A stretch of 64,000 nt of DNA from Cricetomys ansorgei (taxonomy: Eukaryota > Chordata > Mammalia > Rodentia > Nesomyidae). Below the pieces are notes generated by a model that worked only from the letters and a program-made list of their open reading frames with translations, was not told where the DNA came from and made no database searches. The position numbers were made by a program, and so were the translations under genes. Positions 21,400 through 32,140 of this stretch are shown in pieces (the first letter of the stretch is position 1; every line of letters begins with the position of its first letter). Location: NCBI GenBank assembly GCA_026225945.1, contig JAMJFZ010001133.1, positions 3,678,501 to 3,742,500 on the forward strand, given 5' to 3'.

Positions 21400-21960
21400 G
21401 GCCTGCAGACCAGAGTTCTGACAAGCAGATTTTGAAGCTGTAATTAGAGTCACTGTGTGGAGCCTGGTGAGAGGATGTCCTCACTGTGAAGCCTTCTGTT
21501 TTGTCAATATTCTTACATCAATGCTTGGCAGTCACTTCTGCTGCTTTAGGGTTTCTGCATATAAAACAGACAAAGTCACGAATATCAACTCAGCTCTGCT
21601 CTGCATTTACAGTGACAAATCCTATTTTAGAAATATGCCTGAGCTGGAGGTTCACATCAAGCTCTTAACAGTTACATTTCTTTCCTCTGGTGGAGGAGTC
21701 TCTGATCCTTTCCTAATTTACCTGTTGTTTATTTCCTGAATCTTTTAAAATCCCTTGCAACCGAAGATGGTCTCTCCGTCAGAGAAGCAATTAGCCAAAT
21801 TCTGACTGCAGTGTATGAGGCATCTGTTATAAAAGCAGAAAAGGTTAGCTGAAATCCCAGCACACAAAGAGGATGTCAGACCAGAACAAATCGGCATGGA
21901 GAATTATCTGCAGGGAATACAAGGGTAAGGTGGAGCATATGTACAGTGAAGAGGATGTTA
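21400..21960. promoter_or_regulatory. Candidate conserved non-coding block
   Basis: About 560 bp of unique sequence with balanced composition and no repeat content. It includes homeodomain-like words ('gctgtaattagag' near 21435; 'gcaattagccaaattctg' near 21787), 'cagtgacaaatcc' and 'ttatctgcaggga'. The frame at 21455-21739 (94 codons) has no recognisable domain and would need cross-species testing. Enhancer function is an inference from composition only. Confidence 0.25.
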
Positions 21961-22334
21961 CCATGAACAGAATTTGTTTTTCTGACTGCAAAGACTAGAA
22001 GGTTAGAAATGGCATGTCTATTATGAGTCAACATAACTCATATTCGGCAGCTTTTACCTGACAGAAGAAAATGTAGCTCATTGCTTCCAGATGCAAGTCT
22101 GAATCCAAACAAATAGTTACAAAGGCCTCCCTCAGCTTTCATCTATCATGCATACTTTTTTTTAAGAAAAGGAGAACAATAGAATATGCATTGCCCAAGT
22201 TAGTTAGATTAGTTGTGCAGATAAAAAAAAAGGACTGCTTTCGTCTAACAGAGAGTTCTCTTTTAATTATTTATTACAGACTCGAATAAAAGTTTATCAA
22301 AATGCTCTATGTTATTCAAGGTTTCTCAGTTTTG
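21961..22334. other. Unique DNA, no gene seen
   Basis: Short T8/A9 runs near 22150 and 22225; nothing else recognised. Confidence 0.45.
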
Positions 22335-22655
22335 TAAACAATTTATTAATCGTAGACACTTAAGGGAGGGAGGATTTATTTAGCTTATAGTTCAAAGGAT
22401 GTATTCTCTCAGGATGGAAAAATCATGGTATCAGGAGCATGAACAGGTAGGTCACATCACATCAGGACACACACAGTGATTAATACTGGGGCCTTTTTTT
22501 CTCCAGTTGAAGACCTATGCTCATGAATTAGTACTGCCAACTTTTAGTGGGCCTTTCCACCTTTATTAATCTTATCTAGGGAATCTCAGAGATGCCTAGA
22601 GGTTTGTTTCTGGGATGATTCTAAATTCCATTGAGTTGACAATTAGGATTAACTA
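22335..22655 (-). mobile_element. MaLR-like LTR, minus strand
   Basis: 'gggagggaggatttattta', 'gcttatagttcaaagg', 'ggaaaaatcatggtatc', 'gggcctttccacctttatta', 'tgcctagaggtttgtttctg' and 'gattctaaattccattgag' with 'ttgacaattaggatta' are the reversed blocks of the same family as 11624-11970. A decayed polyadenylation signal (TTTATT in this direction) lies near 22375. Copy is old and shortened in the middle. Confidence 0.6.
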
Positions 22656-23655
22656 TACATAATGAAAATAAATTTGCTTATAAGCTAATAGTTACTTGCC
22701 CAAATCTTCTATTGGACATTGAGTCACTGTGGTTTGCCTCTCTTCCAGTCTTACATAGCCCTTAGGTACAAGATGCTGATCAGACCAACCTGGACCATAA
22801 GCCTATTTGCAGTGCTGGCTTCTTGAACATGTAAAGCCCTATATGCTGCCTGTTTCCCATTAGTTGATGATTTTCCCCCTTTCCCTTGAATTTCCTTAAT
22901 GTGGCCACTGATGGAGACTGTAGCCTTCTCAGGTCTTGACTATGTCATTGAAATAAGATTTCCTGGATAAAAAGGCTGATTTTAGACTTATGCTGAACAT
23001 ATGTGTCAGACCTTAATTGGAACTTGAGATTGGGTCCATGTCCACATAATATGTAGCCTGGAACAGAGGTACCTACAGGCATTCACCCTTCTAGATCAGC
23101 CACAATCGGTGGACCTGAAGAGTGAGAAGCAAAATAATCAATGGCTGCTTTTATATGACACTGGGGTTAGAATCTTTCATCATTTTTATGACAATACTTG
23201 AAAATATCTCCCAAAGATATGTACTGAATATATAAAAATAACAGTTGCCACTACAAAATCTGTATAAATCTTAATACAATTCCATTGTTTCTCTGAAAAG
23301 GAAGCTTTGAAATTTTGTAAAAAATATTAATACTAAGGAAAATTAAAGCTATAATCCCTGTTATATCTATCAATTTAATGAAAAAAGTTTTGGAAAAATT
23401 GTGTTTTTCTAATATCAAATCATAAGTATGACAACCATGTCAAAAAGTCTGTTATTCCGAATTTTGAAAACTCAGAAAAATGTGATGTAAACCATCAAAA
23501 TAAATTAAAAAAAAAATCTCTGTTGTAACACAGTACTTTGAAAATATTCAGTATCATATTTCAGTTTTTTTCAGAAGATATTTCAAAGGCTTTAATTTGT
23601 ATGTAAATTTTCATTGACATAGTGGTTGTTAGATATTTATGACATTGGGTGGTAT
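22656..23655. other. Unique DNA, no gene seen
   Basis: The 22690-23130 part is less AT-rich and might be an unrecognised old repeat; the rest is AT-rich. No exon seen. Confidence 0.4.
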
Positions 23656-24178
23656 ATTTTTTAGATTATAATTACAACATTTCTACCATCCCCTTTTCCC
23701 TTCAAACCCTCTTATATATCCTTGTATATTCTCCTTCAAATTCATGGCCTCTTTCCTTCAATTGTTAATTTATATGTATATGTATTTTTATACAAATATG
23801 TATTTTCAAATACTACCAGTTGAGTCCATATAATGTTACCTGTATATATGTTTCAGGACAGATTGTTTGGAATTGGACGATGAATTGTGTGCTCTTCTTT
23901 GGAGATGTCCACATCTCCTGCTCCCAGCTTTACTCAGTTGTTTTTAATTCTTTGTGTAGGATTGAGGCCTCTTGGTCATTTCCTCATCCAGCTTGGCATA
24001 TTTGTTAGTGTCTTTCTTTTCAGTTCACCTTTGGGCGTTCATGTTGTTGAGACTTTGTATGTAGCTTCTGACATTAATAGAAGACAGAAACTCCTGGCAA
24101 AGTCCATCATCCTCTAGTTTTTACAATCTTTCTATCCTGAGCCTTTGGGTGCAGGAGTCTTTTATAGATGAATTCCTA
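23656..24178 (-). mobile_element. LINE-1 (Lx-type) 3' end, minus strand
   Basis: Begins with the reversed terminus 'ttagattataattacaac', then 'cttcaaattcatggcctct', 'caattgttaatttatatg', 'ccatataatgttacctgtat', 'tggaattggacgatgaattg', 'aggattgaggcctcttggtc', 'gttgagactttgtatgtagc', 'ttctgacattaatagaa' and 'gagcctttgggtgcagg'. The same order is seen in the inverted segment at 1297-1765, so the two copies can be aligned with each other. No coding sequence remains. Confidence 0.8.
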
Positions 24179-24670
24179 GAAGACACCATGTACTTCAGAA
24201 ACAGGGTCCAGAGACTCCTGAGCTGTAACTGACATGACTACCCCCTCCATAAAGACATGGAGATTAGATTTTCACCTGAAGGCTCCATGCGAGCTTCCAA
24301 GGGAGGAAGGCAACAAACATTGCTACTTAGCTAAGACACCTAAGAATCACATCAATAAGCACAATGGGAAAATAACCCTAAGGGTGCAGTAGTGGCACAC
24401 ATAGCTTGGCAGTCACCAACAGTGCTCTAATTGATCTTTACACCTGCTCACAAGAGCAAAATCATGTCTGGCAATGAAATCTAGCTAACTATTCATTGCT
24501 TATGAAGTTATAATTATTGGAGGAAGATATACAACTATTACTTTACTAAAGTAGTATAATCCCTATCAACAATCCATAGATATCTGGCCTTGTTCTACAG
24601 GTAAGGTCGACAGGGTGAAAGGAACAAACATAGCTGATAAGGACTTTGTATGAAACTGACTCAAAAAAGT
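24179..24670. mobile_element. L1-associated 3' UTR-like repeat
   Basis: I recognise a common rodent L1-associated block: 'agattttcacctgaaggctc', 'gagcttccaagggaggaagg', 'caacaaacattgctacttag', 'aatgggaaaataaccctaag', 'atgtctggcaatgaaatcta', 'gctaactattcattgctta'. It abuts the minus-strand L1 end, and I could not fix its orientation relative to that piece, so this may be one L1 with an internal rearrangement or two insertions. Confidence 0.55.
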
Positions 24671-26284
24671 CATGCTTTCATCTGAACTATCTTATATTAT
24701 AAAATGTTATCTCAACAAATTTGTACAACTGAGGTTATTGTCTCATTTTTGGAACAGAGAAAATTTTAAGACAGACGCCCGAAATTTTCCATTTCTCTTG
24801 TCTTTTTCCTGTTTTCTGGTTTTTCTCTCTGAGAGGTTGGAGTGGGATAGGGGGAGTTTTGTGGAGCCAGAAGCTTTGAATTTTGAAAATCCTCCCTAAA
24901 AATATGCATACATTCATGAATGTAGGTTAGTTGTAAAAGTAAATGAAATGTCTATTTGAAATAAGAAAAGAAGTTATTATTGATTACTACTACCTTGGAG
25001 CTTCTGGTCCCATGTAAATATATTGTAAGTGGTTACATCATAGGGCTTGATTACAGCACTCTGCCACTCATGTCTTTCTAGAATATTTCAAATATCAAAC
25101 AAATTCTCACCAACCTCAGAGCCTGTTCATGAAGGGACACTAGCTTCATGAATGACTTTGTGTTAGTTAATGACAGTTTTTTCTTTTATTTCCTTAAGTT
25201 ATGTTTAGTTTTAAAAATAGACAATTTAATTTTCACTTGTCCTACTTCATTCTAAAATTTTCTGTTAAGTTTATTAAATATAGTATGATAACCAATGCTG
25301 AATCCTAAGAAATATTTGACATCTCCTATTCCCCAGCAATTCACAGTATAAGAAAATCTGCCATGGTCTATTTAAAAATATAATGCAGTTTAAGTTCTGT
25401 AAATTGAAACATGACTTAGATATCAAAATAAGGAAACAACATAAAATTATCTATGTGGCAGGAAACTTTACACAGGTGGTAAAATTTGTCTAAATTATGA
25501 AAAGTGGGAAAATTGTTGAATAGAGAGACAAGAGGAAATCATTAAAGGCAGAGCTATGACATAGTAATGAAAGTAACGAAACCACAGAAGCACCTCTAAA
25601 AAGTAAGCACGAGCAGGGTGAAGGATGAGGAATGATGGATATGTCATTAGAAAGCTGCTAACTTGCTCTAAGAAATCTTAAGATGCATTTAAGTGGGGAA
25701 AAGAAAAAAAACGGTCATATACCAGTACATGAACAATGTAAGGGCCAAATGTAATCCCATCATATTAGTAAAGCATTGTGTGTTCTTTGAACTCACTGTG
25801 ACACTGTCTCTGGAAGCTGGAAGGTGCCTACCACCTCTTTTCAGACCTAAACATGCATCTTTCGCTCTGTGTCCTCCAAGATCCCCCGACTGAGGATGGG
25901 ATGACACCCTTACAGACAGGAAAGAAAGCAGCGAAACAAAGTGAGGGTGAAAATACTGTGTTCTCAAAAACAGCTGGAAGTTTAACTGTTTCCACCATGT
26001 GTTAGTATTTTGTCCATCATTGTATAAACATGTCTACAATAAGAAAGAAAAGCCAGAAGTTCAGCCACAGGAAGCCTATCCATGGACAGTAAGCTCAACC
26101 AGAAATTCAGCGGACTGCCTCAACATCCACCTCTTCCCTAGTCAGAATGTTTGATATTTGAATGTCAATTTGATGATGATTTTCTATCTACCTACGTACC
26201 TAACTCTTACCATTTATTTATTTTTTACTTTGGCTTACTATATACTTTATAAACTCACTCACTCAAATCCTAAAAAAAAAAAAA
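24671..26284. other. Unique AT-rich DNA, no gene seen
   Basis: No recognised repeat. Overlapping frames of 60-92 codons at 24672-24917 and 25689-25967 occur on both strands, typical of chance. A13 run at 26271-26285. Confidence 0.5.
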
Positions 26285-26289
26285 ATGCA

Positions 26290-27120
26290 TTTTGGAGACC
26301 CTGTAGGTTCTGTATCTGTCCCTTCAGTCTCTGTGGGCCCCTAAGAGTGCTAGTCAGTTGACAAAGTGGGGCTTGTTCTCCTGGTATATTCTACCCTTCT
26401 GGTTTCCATCATACCTACTCTCCCTCTCCTGAGGCTCGATTTCTGAACAATGTATGGCACTGGGCCTCTCCAGATAGATGCTCCTCTCAGCTGCTGAGGC
26501 CTCTCTGATGAGGACTGGGATAGGTACTGATCTGTGAGCAGATGATACCATTAGAAATCATCTCTGGGTTTTCCAGTCTAGTTCCTGGCCTGCCCTGCAG
26601 TTTCAGGCAGGGGTTCTCTCCTTTGGCAGGGGGTTCTGCACTTCCATTGTTAGGGAGAATCTTACAGGGAGAAGAGGTCATAAGTCAGAGGTTTTGTAGC
26701 TGGGGCCCCACTGGAAGCCTTACTAAATGTATCTTATTGTTGTCTGGATTGGTGTTCTTGAAAAACTCCTACAGGGTGGAGTTGGAGTCTTTGACTCTTT
26801 ACCTGCCCTTGGAACCCTTTTGCTCCTGCCTAGTTGCCTAAACCACCCTTGATATAGGGATTAGTGCCAGGCCTTGTTCCATCTTGCTACACCATGCTCT
26901 GTTTGAGTAGTAACCCTGGAAGGACTATATATTTTTTTTCCCCTGGGGAGAGACAGGATATAGTGAGTATTTGTGGATGATGATGGGGGTAGATCTAGGG
27001 GACAGAGGAGACAAGGGGTACTGGAGGAGTGAAAGGAGGGGAGAAGAGGGGTTGGGTTGTATTGCATAAGTTGTATGAGAGAAGAAAAGTTAAAACAATA
27101 AAATAGAAAAATAAAAAAAA
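26290..27120 (+). mobile_element. LINE-1 3' UTR, plus strand
   Basis: Ordered blocks of a rodent L1 3' region: 'gtgggcccctaagagtgcta', 'gtcagttgacaaagtggggc', 'ttgttctcctggtatattct', 'ggcactgggcctctccagat', 'cagctgctgaggcctctctg', 'atgaggactgggataggtac', 'cctgccctgcagtttcaggc', 'aactcctacagggtggagtt', 'gaacccttttgctcctgcct' and 'gggagagacagg', ending in a G/A-rich stretch and an A-rich tail to 27120. ~830 bp, 5'-truncated, with no ORF2 remaining. Reading frames inside (up to 99 codons) are not genes. Confidence 0.65.
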
Positions 27121-27696
27121 GATGCACCTATAGAGAGATAAAGAATAATTAAAGAAATCTGCCCTTATTAAGGGAGCCATAAAAGTGTTGGTGTCTCACA
27201 CATAACCTTGACGTGACGTGTATATGATATTTCAGAAAGATAGTTCTGCCAGATAAATTGAGGGAACATTTTTAGGGTGTGTCTTGGAAAAAGAGGTAGG
27301 AGAGTGATAAGGACACTGTTTCAGTTGCATTATTGATCACATGCTGTTTGGATTGTGTTGCTATTTGACTTATAACAATGGAGCCTTGAAGGCATAGAAG
27401 AGTGATTTTTATGAGTTAAAATTTTTTAAATATAGAGTTTTATAGTATCAACTTTAAGAAAACGTTTCTTGATTCTAAGTAAAACAGTCATTATCATTTT
27501 TCTTTTTGATTAATGTTTCAAAAATGGTAGAAAACACACAAAAACTTAGAAGCAAAATACTGCTTTGTATTGCTTTGCTGTAAGAAAACCATTGGTATTT
27601 TTGTGGAAATGATATAGCAACGTCTATGAGTCTTTTAAATGATTGTGACAGTACAGACAAATTCTAATGCCTTCTAGTTTCCCTCTGTATATGAGT
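27121..27696. other. Unique AT-rich DNA, no gene seen
   Basis: Nothing recognised. Confidence 0.5.
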
Positions 27697-27781
27697 TTCT
27701 GCCACAAAACAAAGCAAACGAATAAACAAACAAACAACCCTGATAGGTAAAAGGAAGAGATGTGTGTGTGTGTGTGTGTGG
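27697..27781. repeat. (CAAA)n and (TG)n microsatellites
   Basis: CAAA/AACA units at about 27702-27738 and a perfect (TG)n at 27761-27781, separated by 20 bp. Confidence 0.85.
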
Positions 27782-28079
27782 GTAGTAGGTTCAGTGGAAG
27801 TGCCAAGAAAGAGCATGATGATGTTGTAATATCTCGACTAGAAACCACTGCAGTTGATTGAGGTGGGGAAAGAACCATCTGAAGAGCAGAGGAACACAAT
27901 GCTGGGATGATACCGATCAAGTAGAAAGCTCCATTATTGAAAGGAAGTGAGAAAAATCAATGATTGTTAGTACATTTTATTACTGACATATTAGGAGGAC
28001 CGATAATGAGTGATTTTTAAAGGATACATTTATTCAACACTAATTATTGTTTCCTCATTTTACATGATACCAATTATAA

Positions 28080-28290
28080 TGGGTGATTTTGATTGCCAAT
28101 ATAACTAAATTTAATTCACTTAGGAGACTGCTGAGGCACAGGTCTGGGTGAGTTGTGAGGATGTTTCCAAATTAACTGAAGAGACAACTCCCCCATAGAC
28201 TAGAATCAACAGAGACAACCATAATACACCATGGCCTCTGAAGCTCTGAGTCAAAATAAATCTTTCCTGTTTAAAAGTAGCCACAAAGTC
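28080..28290 (+). mobile_element. MaLR-like LTR, internally deleted
   Basis: 'gggtgattttgattgccaat', 'gctgaggcacaggtctggg', 'gtgaggatgtttccaaatta', 'actgaagagacaactccccc' and, near the end, 'gtcaaaataaatctttcc' (AATAAA signal) give the sense order of the family seen at 11624-11970 and 22335-22655. The middle third is missing. Confidence 0.5.
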
Positions 28291-28299
28291 TCGCACCCA

Positions 28300-28566
28300 G
28301 CTGAGGAGCTATGAGCAGTTGATGGCTCTTTCTGAGTGTCAGTTTTCTTTAAGGATGTGGCACCTGTGAGGCTACACATGCTCCTACGGCCTACACGCCT
28401 GCTGACAGCACTAAGTGTGGAGTTGCTGGATTTATAAAACATAAGAATACATGAAATTTGGAGGGAAGTGTAATACAGGAGTTAAGGAAGGAATTTAAGG
28501 GGAAAATAGGGAAATAAAAACATATTGTAGGTATGTATTAAATTCTCAAACATCAAAAATTAAAAT
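28300..28566 (+). mobile_element. LINE-1 3' UTR end with A tail
   Basis: 'gaggagctatgagcagttga', 'tggctctttctgagtgtcag', 'tttaaggatgtggcacctgt', 'ctacacatgctcc', 'catgaaatttggagggaagt', 'gtattaaattctcaaacatc' and an A-rich end follow the terminal 3' UTR of rodent L1 ('attctcaaagaactaataaa'). 5'-truncated, non-coding. Confidence 0.75.
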
Positions 28567-30074
28567 TGTGTATCTCAGGTGTTTGCCACAGTGCTGCAAA
28601 AATAAAACTGAGCAACAACATCAACAACAACAAATACTTTTCAAAACGATGACCTACTTTGGACATTCCCTCTCACTTGAACTCAATGCATTCTTGGTAA
28701 TTCCTCTGATTCTTCGTAGTATTTATTATTTGATCCTTCTTGCATTATGACTCAGTCCTACATGTTCAACCAGATACGTCCACCTTCCAATGTAGCTCAG
28801 CAGAGAAAATGTGCATATGGAGAGGATCTCACAGTAGGTGAGAAGGAAGAAGAAAGGCTTAGACAGTTTCAGAAAGTATTCTTACAAGATACTTCTTGCA
28901 TTCAAAATAACCTTCACTTGGTTGGGAGGAATACAGGATCAAAACAAGATAGTATAGAAATGTCAGACAGAGTTTGCATATATATGACCTAGGATACTGC
29001 AGTTTTAGTAAGAGAAATCTCTTTCAGAATCTCAGTAATACCGAACATGCTGTGTCACGTTTGGGAGCAAAGAGAAGGCTGATTGGAAGATGGCATGGGG
29101 AGATGTTCCAAGGGAGTGCTATATGGTAAGAACATATTCTGTGGCCTAGAAAAAAAAAAGATGGTGCAGTGCCTATCTGGTTTCCCACAGCAAGGTTTCA
29201 CACTTTACACTTCATTCTGTAACCGTAGGAAACCACGTCACTCTTCTGATGCTCAGACTTCTTCATTTAAATCAATGAAAATTTCGTAATTATTAGGATA
29301 AAATGTAATGAGATGATGTAGTCTAGTGTGAGAGCACTGAACTAATGGGCAAGCAGGATTCTATCTTTTCCTCAGAACAGAGCACTTACCAATGCCTGCT
29401 GTGTTCATCCTTCACACCAGGATAAAGTTTAATCAAGATTATAAGTCAAATAATGAGAGACAGGCTTCATGAAACCTTGTTTAGTCCATCAATTAGGCTC
29501 ATTTTCAGACTCCATTTAGAGATGGGCATAATGCTAATTTGTGTGGAAAATGAGAGGGTGTTTATGGTGGCAATACTTCATTTTAAATGCCACCAGTATT
29601 GTTTTAATTATGCTATCTTACCCTACTTTACATCAACTGAAGTGACTAATATATTCATATCTGCATGACATTTTGGATGCCTTGTTTCTTGAATTTTTCT
29701 ATTTATGGTAGACAATGCTTAATCTTTACCACTTTTATTAAAAACATTTCTAATTAAGTCCCAGAATGTTCTTACAATACTTAATCAAGTGTATAGCTAC
29801 TATGAAACGGAGTTTCTAGACAAAGAATTTATTTGGTAATTAGTTGACCTAAGCATGCCAATGTATGTTGTTATATGTTAGCAATGAGTTCTTACGTAGG
29901 GAATATTAAATACAGTATTTTCATCTTTGTGGAAGGAAGGGATATGTGTGTATATATATTTTGTTTAAATAAACAATTTAAAGAAAAGACAACAGAACAC
30001 TATGTATGCAAAATAGGTTTTGGCTAGTAGAAGAAAATATAAAATTCTCAGTTCTTTCTATGTAATATTCTTTG
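28567..30074. other. Unique DNA, no gene seen
   Basis: Contains a short (AAC)n at 28615-28635 and an A9 near 29150. Several 60-81-codon frames are present without motifs. Confidence 0.5.
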
Positions 30075-30299
30075 CAGCTGTTCTCAACCTGTGGGTTGTA
30101 ACACTGTTGAAGGTCAAGCAACCCTTTCACAGGGGTCACCTAAGACAATCTACATTTCAGATATTTATACTACAATTCATAACAGTAGCAAAATTATAGG
30201 TATGAAGTAGCAATAAAAATGATTTTATTGTTGGGAGCCATCATAAGAAGAGGAATTGTATTAAAGGGTCTCAGCATTAGGAAGGTCAAGAACCACTAA
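30075..30299. mobile_element. URR1-like hAT-Charlie MITE
   Basis: A ~225-bp non-coding DNA transposon. Terminal inverted repeats: left 'cagctgttctcaacct' (30075-30090) and right 'aggtcaagaaccacta' (30283-30298), each a few changes from the Charlie-type CAGTGGTTCTCAACCT. Internal blocks 'accctttcacaggggtcacc', 'tttcagatatttatactaca', 'attcataacagtagcaaaat' and 'gtattaaagggtctcagcat' match the rodent URR1 consensus as I recall it. An 8-bp target duplication is no longer detectable. It needs a transposase in trans and is dead here. Confidence 0.8.
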
Positions 30300-30416
30300 C
30301 ATAGAGGCAGAAGGATCTGTGTGCGTTGCAATGCTCCTTTCTGTTATGCCTTGCCAAATTTGCACCAAGAATGTGCATGGAATGGCTTCTGAAAAGACAA
30401 ACAAAACTATCTTCAA

Positions 30417-30480
<64 letters not shown>
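30417..30480. repeat. Perfect (CTAT)16 microsatellite
   Basis: Sixty-four bases of uninterrupted CTAT, the purest long microsatellite in the window; likely highly variable in length. Confidence 0.98.
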
Positions 30481-30483
<3 letters not shown>

Positions 30484-30484
30484 G

Positions 30485-30612
30485 TTGTGTGTGCATAGTA
30501 CAGCTTGTAGGAGTCAGTTCTCTTCTTTTACAATGTGGGTCCTGGGGATCAAATCCAAATGTTTAGGGTTTTCAGCAGCTGCCTTTACTTGTTGAACTAT
30601 TTTGCTGGCCCA
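30485..30612 (-). mobile_element. B3/B2-group SINE, minus strand
   Basis: 'gcttgtaggagtcagttctc', 'ttcttttacaatgtgggtcc', 'tggggatcaaatccaaatgt', 'cagcagctgcctttacttg' and 'tgaactattttgctggccc' are the reverse complement of a B3 element from body to tRNA-like head. The microsatellite at 30417-30480 sits where its simple-repeat tail would be. Confidence 0.75.
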
Positions 30613-30875
30613 GAAGCAGCTTTTAACTTGCTCATTTTGGATCTTGGAATTTTTAAGTCTTTTAAGTTGTCTGTGACTTAACATTTGTCTCTAAAAGACT
30701 CAGTATGGGTCTCTAACTCAAGCATTACAAAATGAATAAAGAATTATTATAATGCCAATTCTGGGTAATTCAGTGAAAAAGACATAGTTTAGCAAGTATA
30801 CTATTGGTCAGCATTTATTGATTATTATCAAACAGGACATTTTTTCATCCATTAACTTACCAGTACAAAAGCTTG
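30613..30875. other. Unique AT-rich DNA, no gene seen
   Basis: Nothing recognised. Confidence 0.45.
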
Positions 30876-30879
30876 AATG

Positions 30880-31335
30880 CTGGCTGTGATTTTAACGTTT
30901 GTGCTCCTGTGAAATTCATGTGGACCTAGGCACTGGGGCACAGTGTGCTTTCTCAGCGCATGAAGCTGGGGAGGAGGGGTTGAGTGTGAGACCTGCTGAG
31001 CTTCAGAGAAACACTGTGTCTCAGATATGACACATAGAGCCTTAATTTCCAGTCACACTTAGGATGCAAAGCATAAAGGAAGTTATTAGGTCATGAGGGC
31101 TCCTATGTTACGTGTGCAATGAAGGAGGATTCACGCAGTGTTCAGCACCTCTGGCTGCTCCTCATTTTTCTAACCAGGAATGGCAGAATGTCTATCTGGA
31201 GGATGTGGTGAGAAGCACCCCTCAGTTGTGGGGGAAATCTTCACCAGGCACTATACACACTGTCTCTTGATCTTGGACTTCTGAACGCAAACACCCATTG
31301 TTTGTAAATGACCCACTCTCAGGTACTTTATCACT
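30880..31335 (+). mobile_element. MLT1/MST-type MaLR LTR
   Basis: Sense-order matches: 'gctcctgtgaaattcatgtg' (consensus 'ccaaaattcatatg'), 'gttattaggtcatgagggc', 'cttcaccaggcactatacac', 'ctcttgatcttggacttctg' and 'ttgtttgtaaatgacccact' (consensus 'tgttgtttataagccaccc'). It is an old mammal-wide LTR. An extra ~100 bp near 30925-31030 looks like an inserted SINE. Confidence 0.6.
30925..31030 (+). mobile_element. Possible diverged B1-like SINE in MLT1
   Basis: 'gaggaggggttgagtgtgag', 'acctgctgagcttcagagaa' and 'acactgtgtctcagat' resemble the middle and end of a B1/7SL monomer ('gagttcgaggccagcctg', 'acagagaaaccctgtctc'). It interrupts the MLT1 match. Assignment is weak. Confidence 0.35.
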
Positions 31336-31544
31336 TGATGAAGAAACTCACATGACAATCTTTCATCATTTCCATTGCTAGAAAGTCTGAGCTTGGTAGA
31401 TTCGCTAGTCATTTCTACCTCAGGACTTAGGAAGGTAAAACTCAGTAAGAAGTTTACTAATTCAGCCTGAAATAAAAAAATTCATTTTCTCAGCTAGTGC
31501 AAATGGAAAATTTTCACCTATATCTGACTCTGGAGTTTGATTTT

Positions 31545-31670
31545 TGTTGAGACAAAGTTTTGCTATGTAACTGTGACTAACTGGAACTCCCCATATAGCA
31601 AATTGGCCTCAGATTGTGGCAATCCTCCTGAGTGCTGGGAGCATAGGTGTTATCTACCACACCTGGCCTT
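31545..31670 (-). mobile_element. B1 SINE, minus strand
   Basis: 'gagacaaagttttgctatgt', 'aactgtgactaactggaact', 'ggcctcagattgtgg', 'caatcctcctgagtgctggg' and 'accacacctggcc' give the reversed B1 monomer in full, with the usual T-rich side at the left. Confidence 0.85.
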
Positions 31671-31729
31671 CTCAAGTCTGTTTCTGAACTGTTTTGGAAT
31701 GCAAACAGTTTAGTTTTAAAGTTTTAGTT

Positions 31730-32140
31730 GAAATTGCCTCAAACCCTTGCTTAAAGGCCTCCATGGTTTTCCATTGAAGCTTGAATAAAAATCAAGTGTC
31801 TTAACTCAGCCTACTAGATCGATCATGCAGCATCTGTCTCCTAAAACAAGCCCTAACCCACTTTGCCGTATTCTGGTCTCTTTTATGTGGCCGTGGCCTT
31901 ATTTAAAACAACCAAAGGACATTTTTTCTTTGTTACTGTTGCTACCACTATTCTCTCTCCCCACGATCTGTATTCCTTAGATCCTGATTACAGTTCACCC
32001 CGCCCCCTCCCCGCCTCATTCAGTTCTTTACTGAAATACATTCACAGAGATGGTGAAAAGTGCCCATTTCCTACAATTTTGGTGAAAGTACTTTATCTCA
32101 TTTCCTCTGTATACAACCATATCCATTTATAAAAAGCTTT
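31730..32140 (+). mobile_element. L2 LINE 3' fragment
   Basis: 'ttgcctcaaacccttgctta', 'ggcctccatggttttccatt', 'gaataaaaatcaagtgtct', 'taactcagcctactagat', 'cgatcatgcagcatctg', 'ccctaacccactttgccgta' and 'ttctggtctcttttatgtgg' follow the L2 3' ORF end in sense order ('ctccagtggctccccatctc', 'aaagccaaagtcctta', 'ggcctacaaggcccta', 'catgatctg', 'cacactggcctc'). The 89-codon frame at 31863-32132 is a relic, not a gene. Confidence 0.65.

Noticed and set aside
21455..21739. 94-codon frame in a unique block as a small gene
   Set aside because: No motif, no polyadenylation or splice context, and a second overlapping frame exists; kept only as part of a candidate regulatory block.
30417..30480. Regular tandem units as a CRISPR-like array
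   Set aside because: Pure 4-bp microsatellite without spacers, in a mammalian genome.
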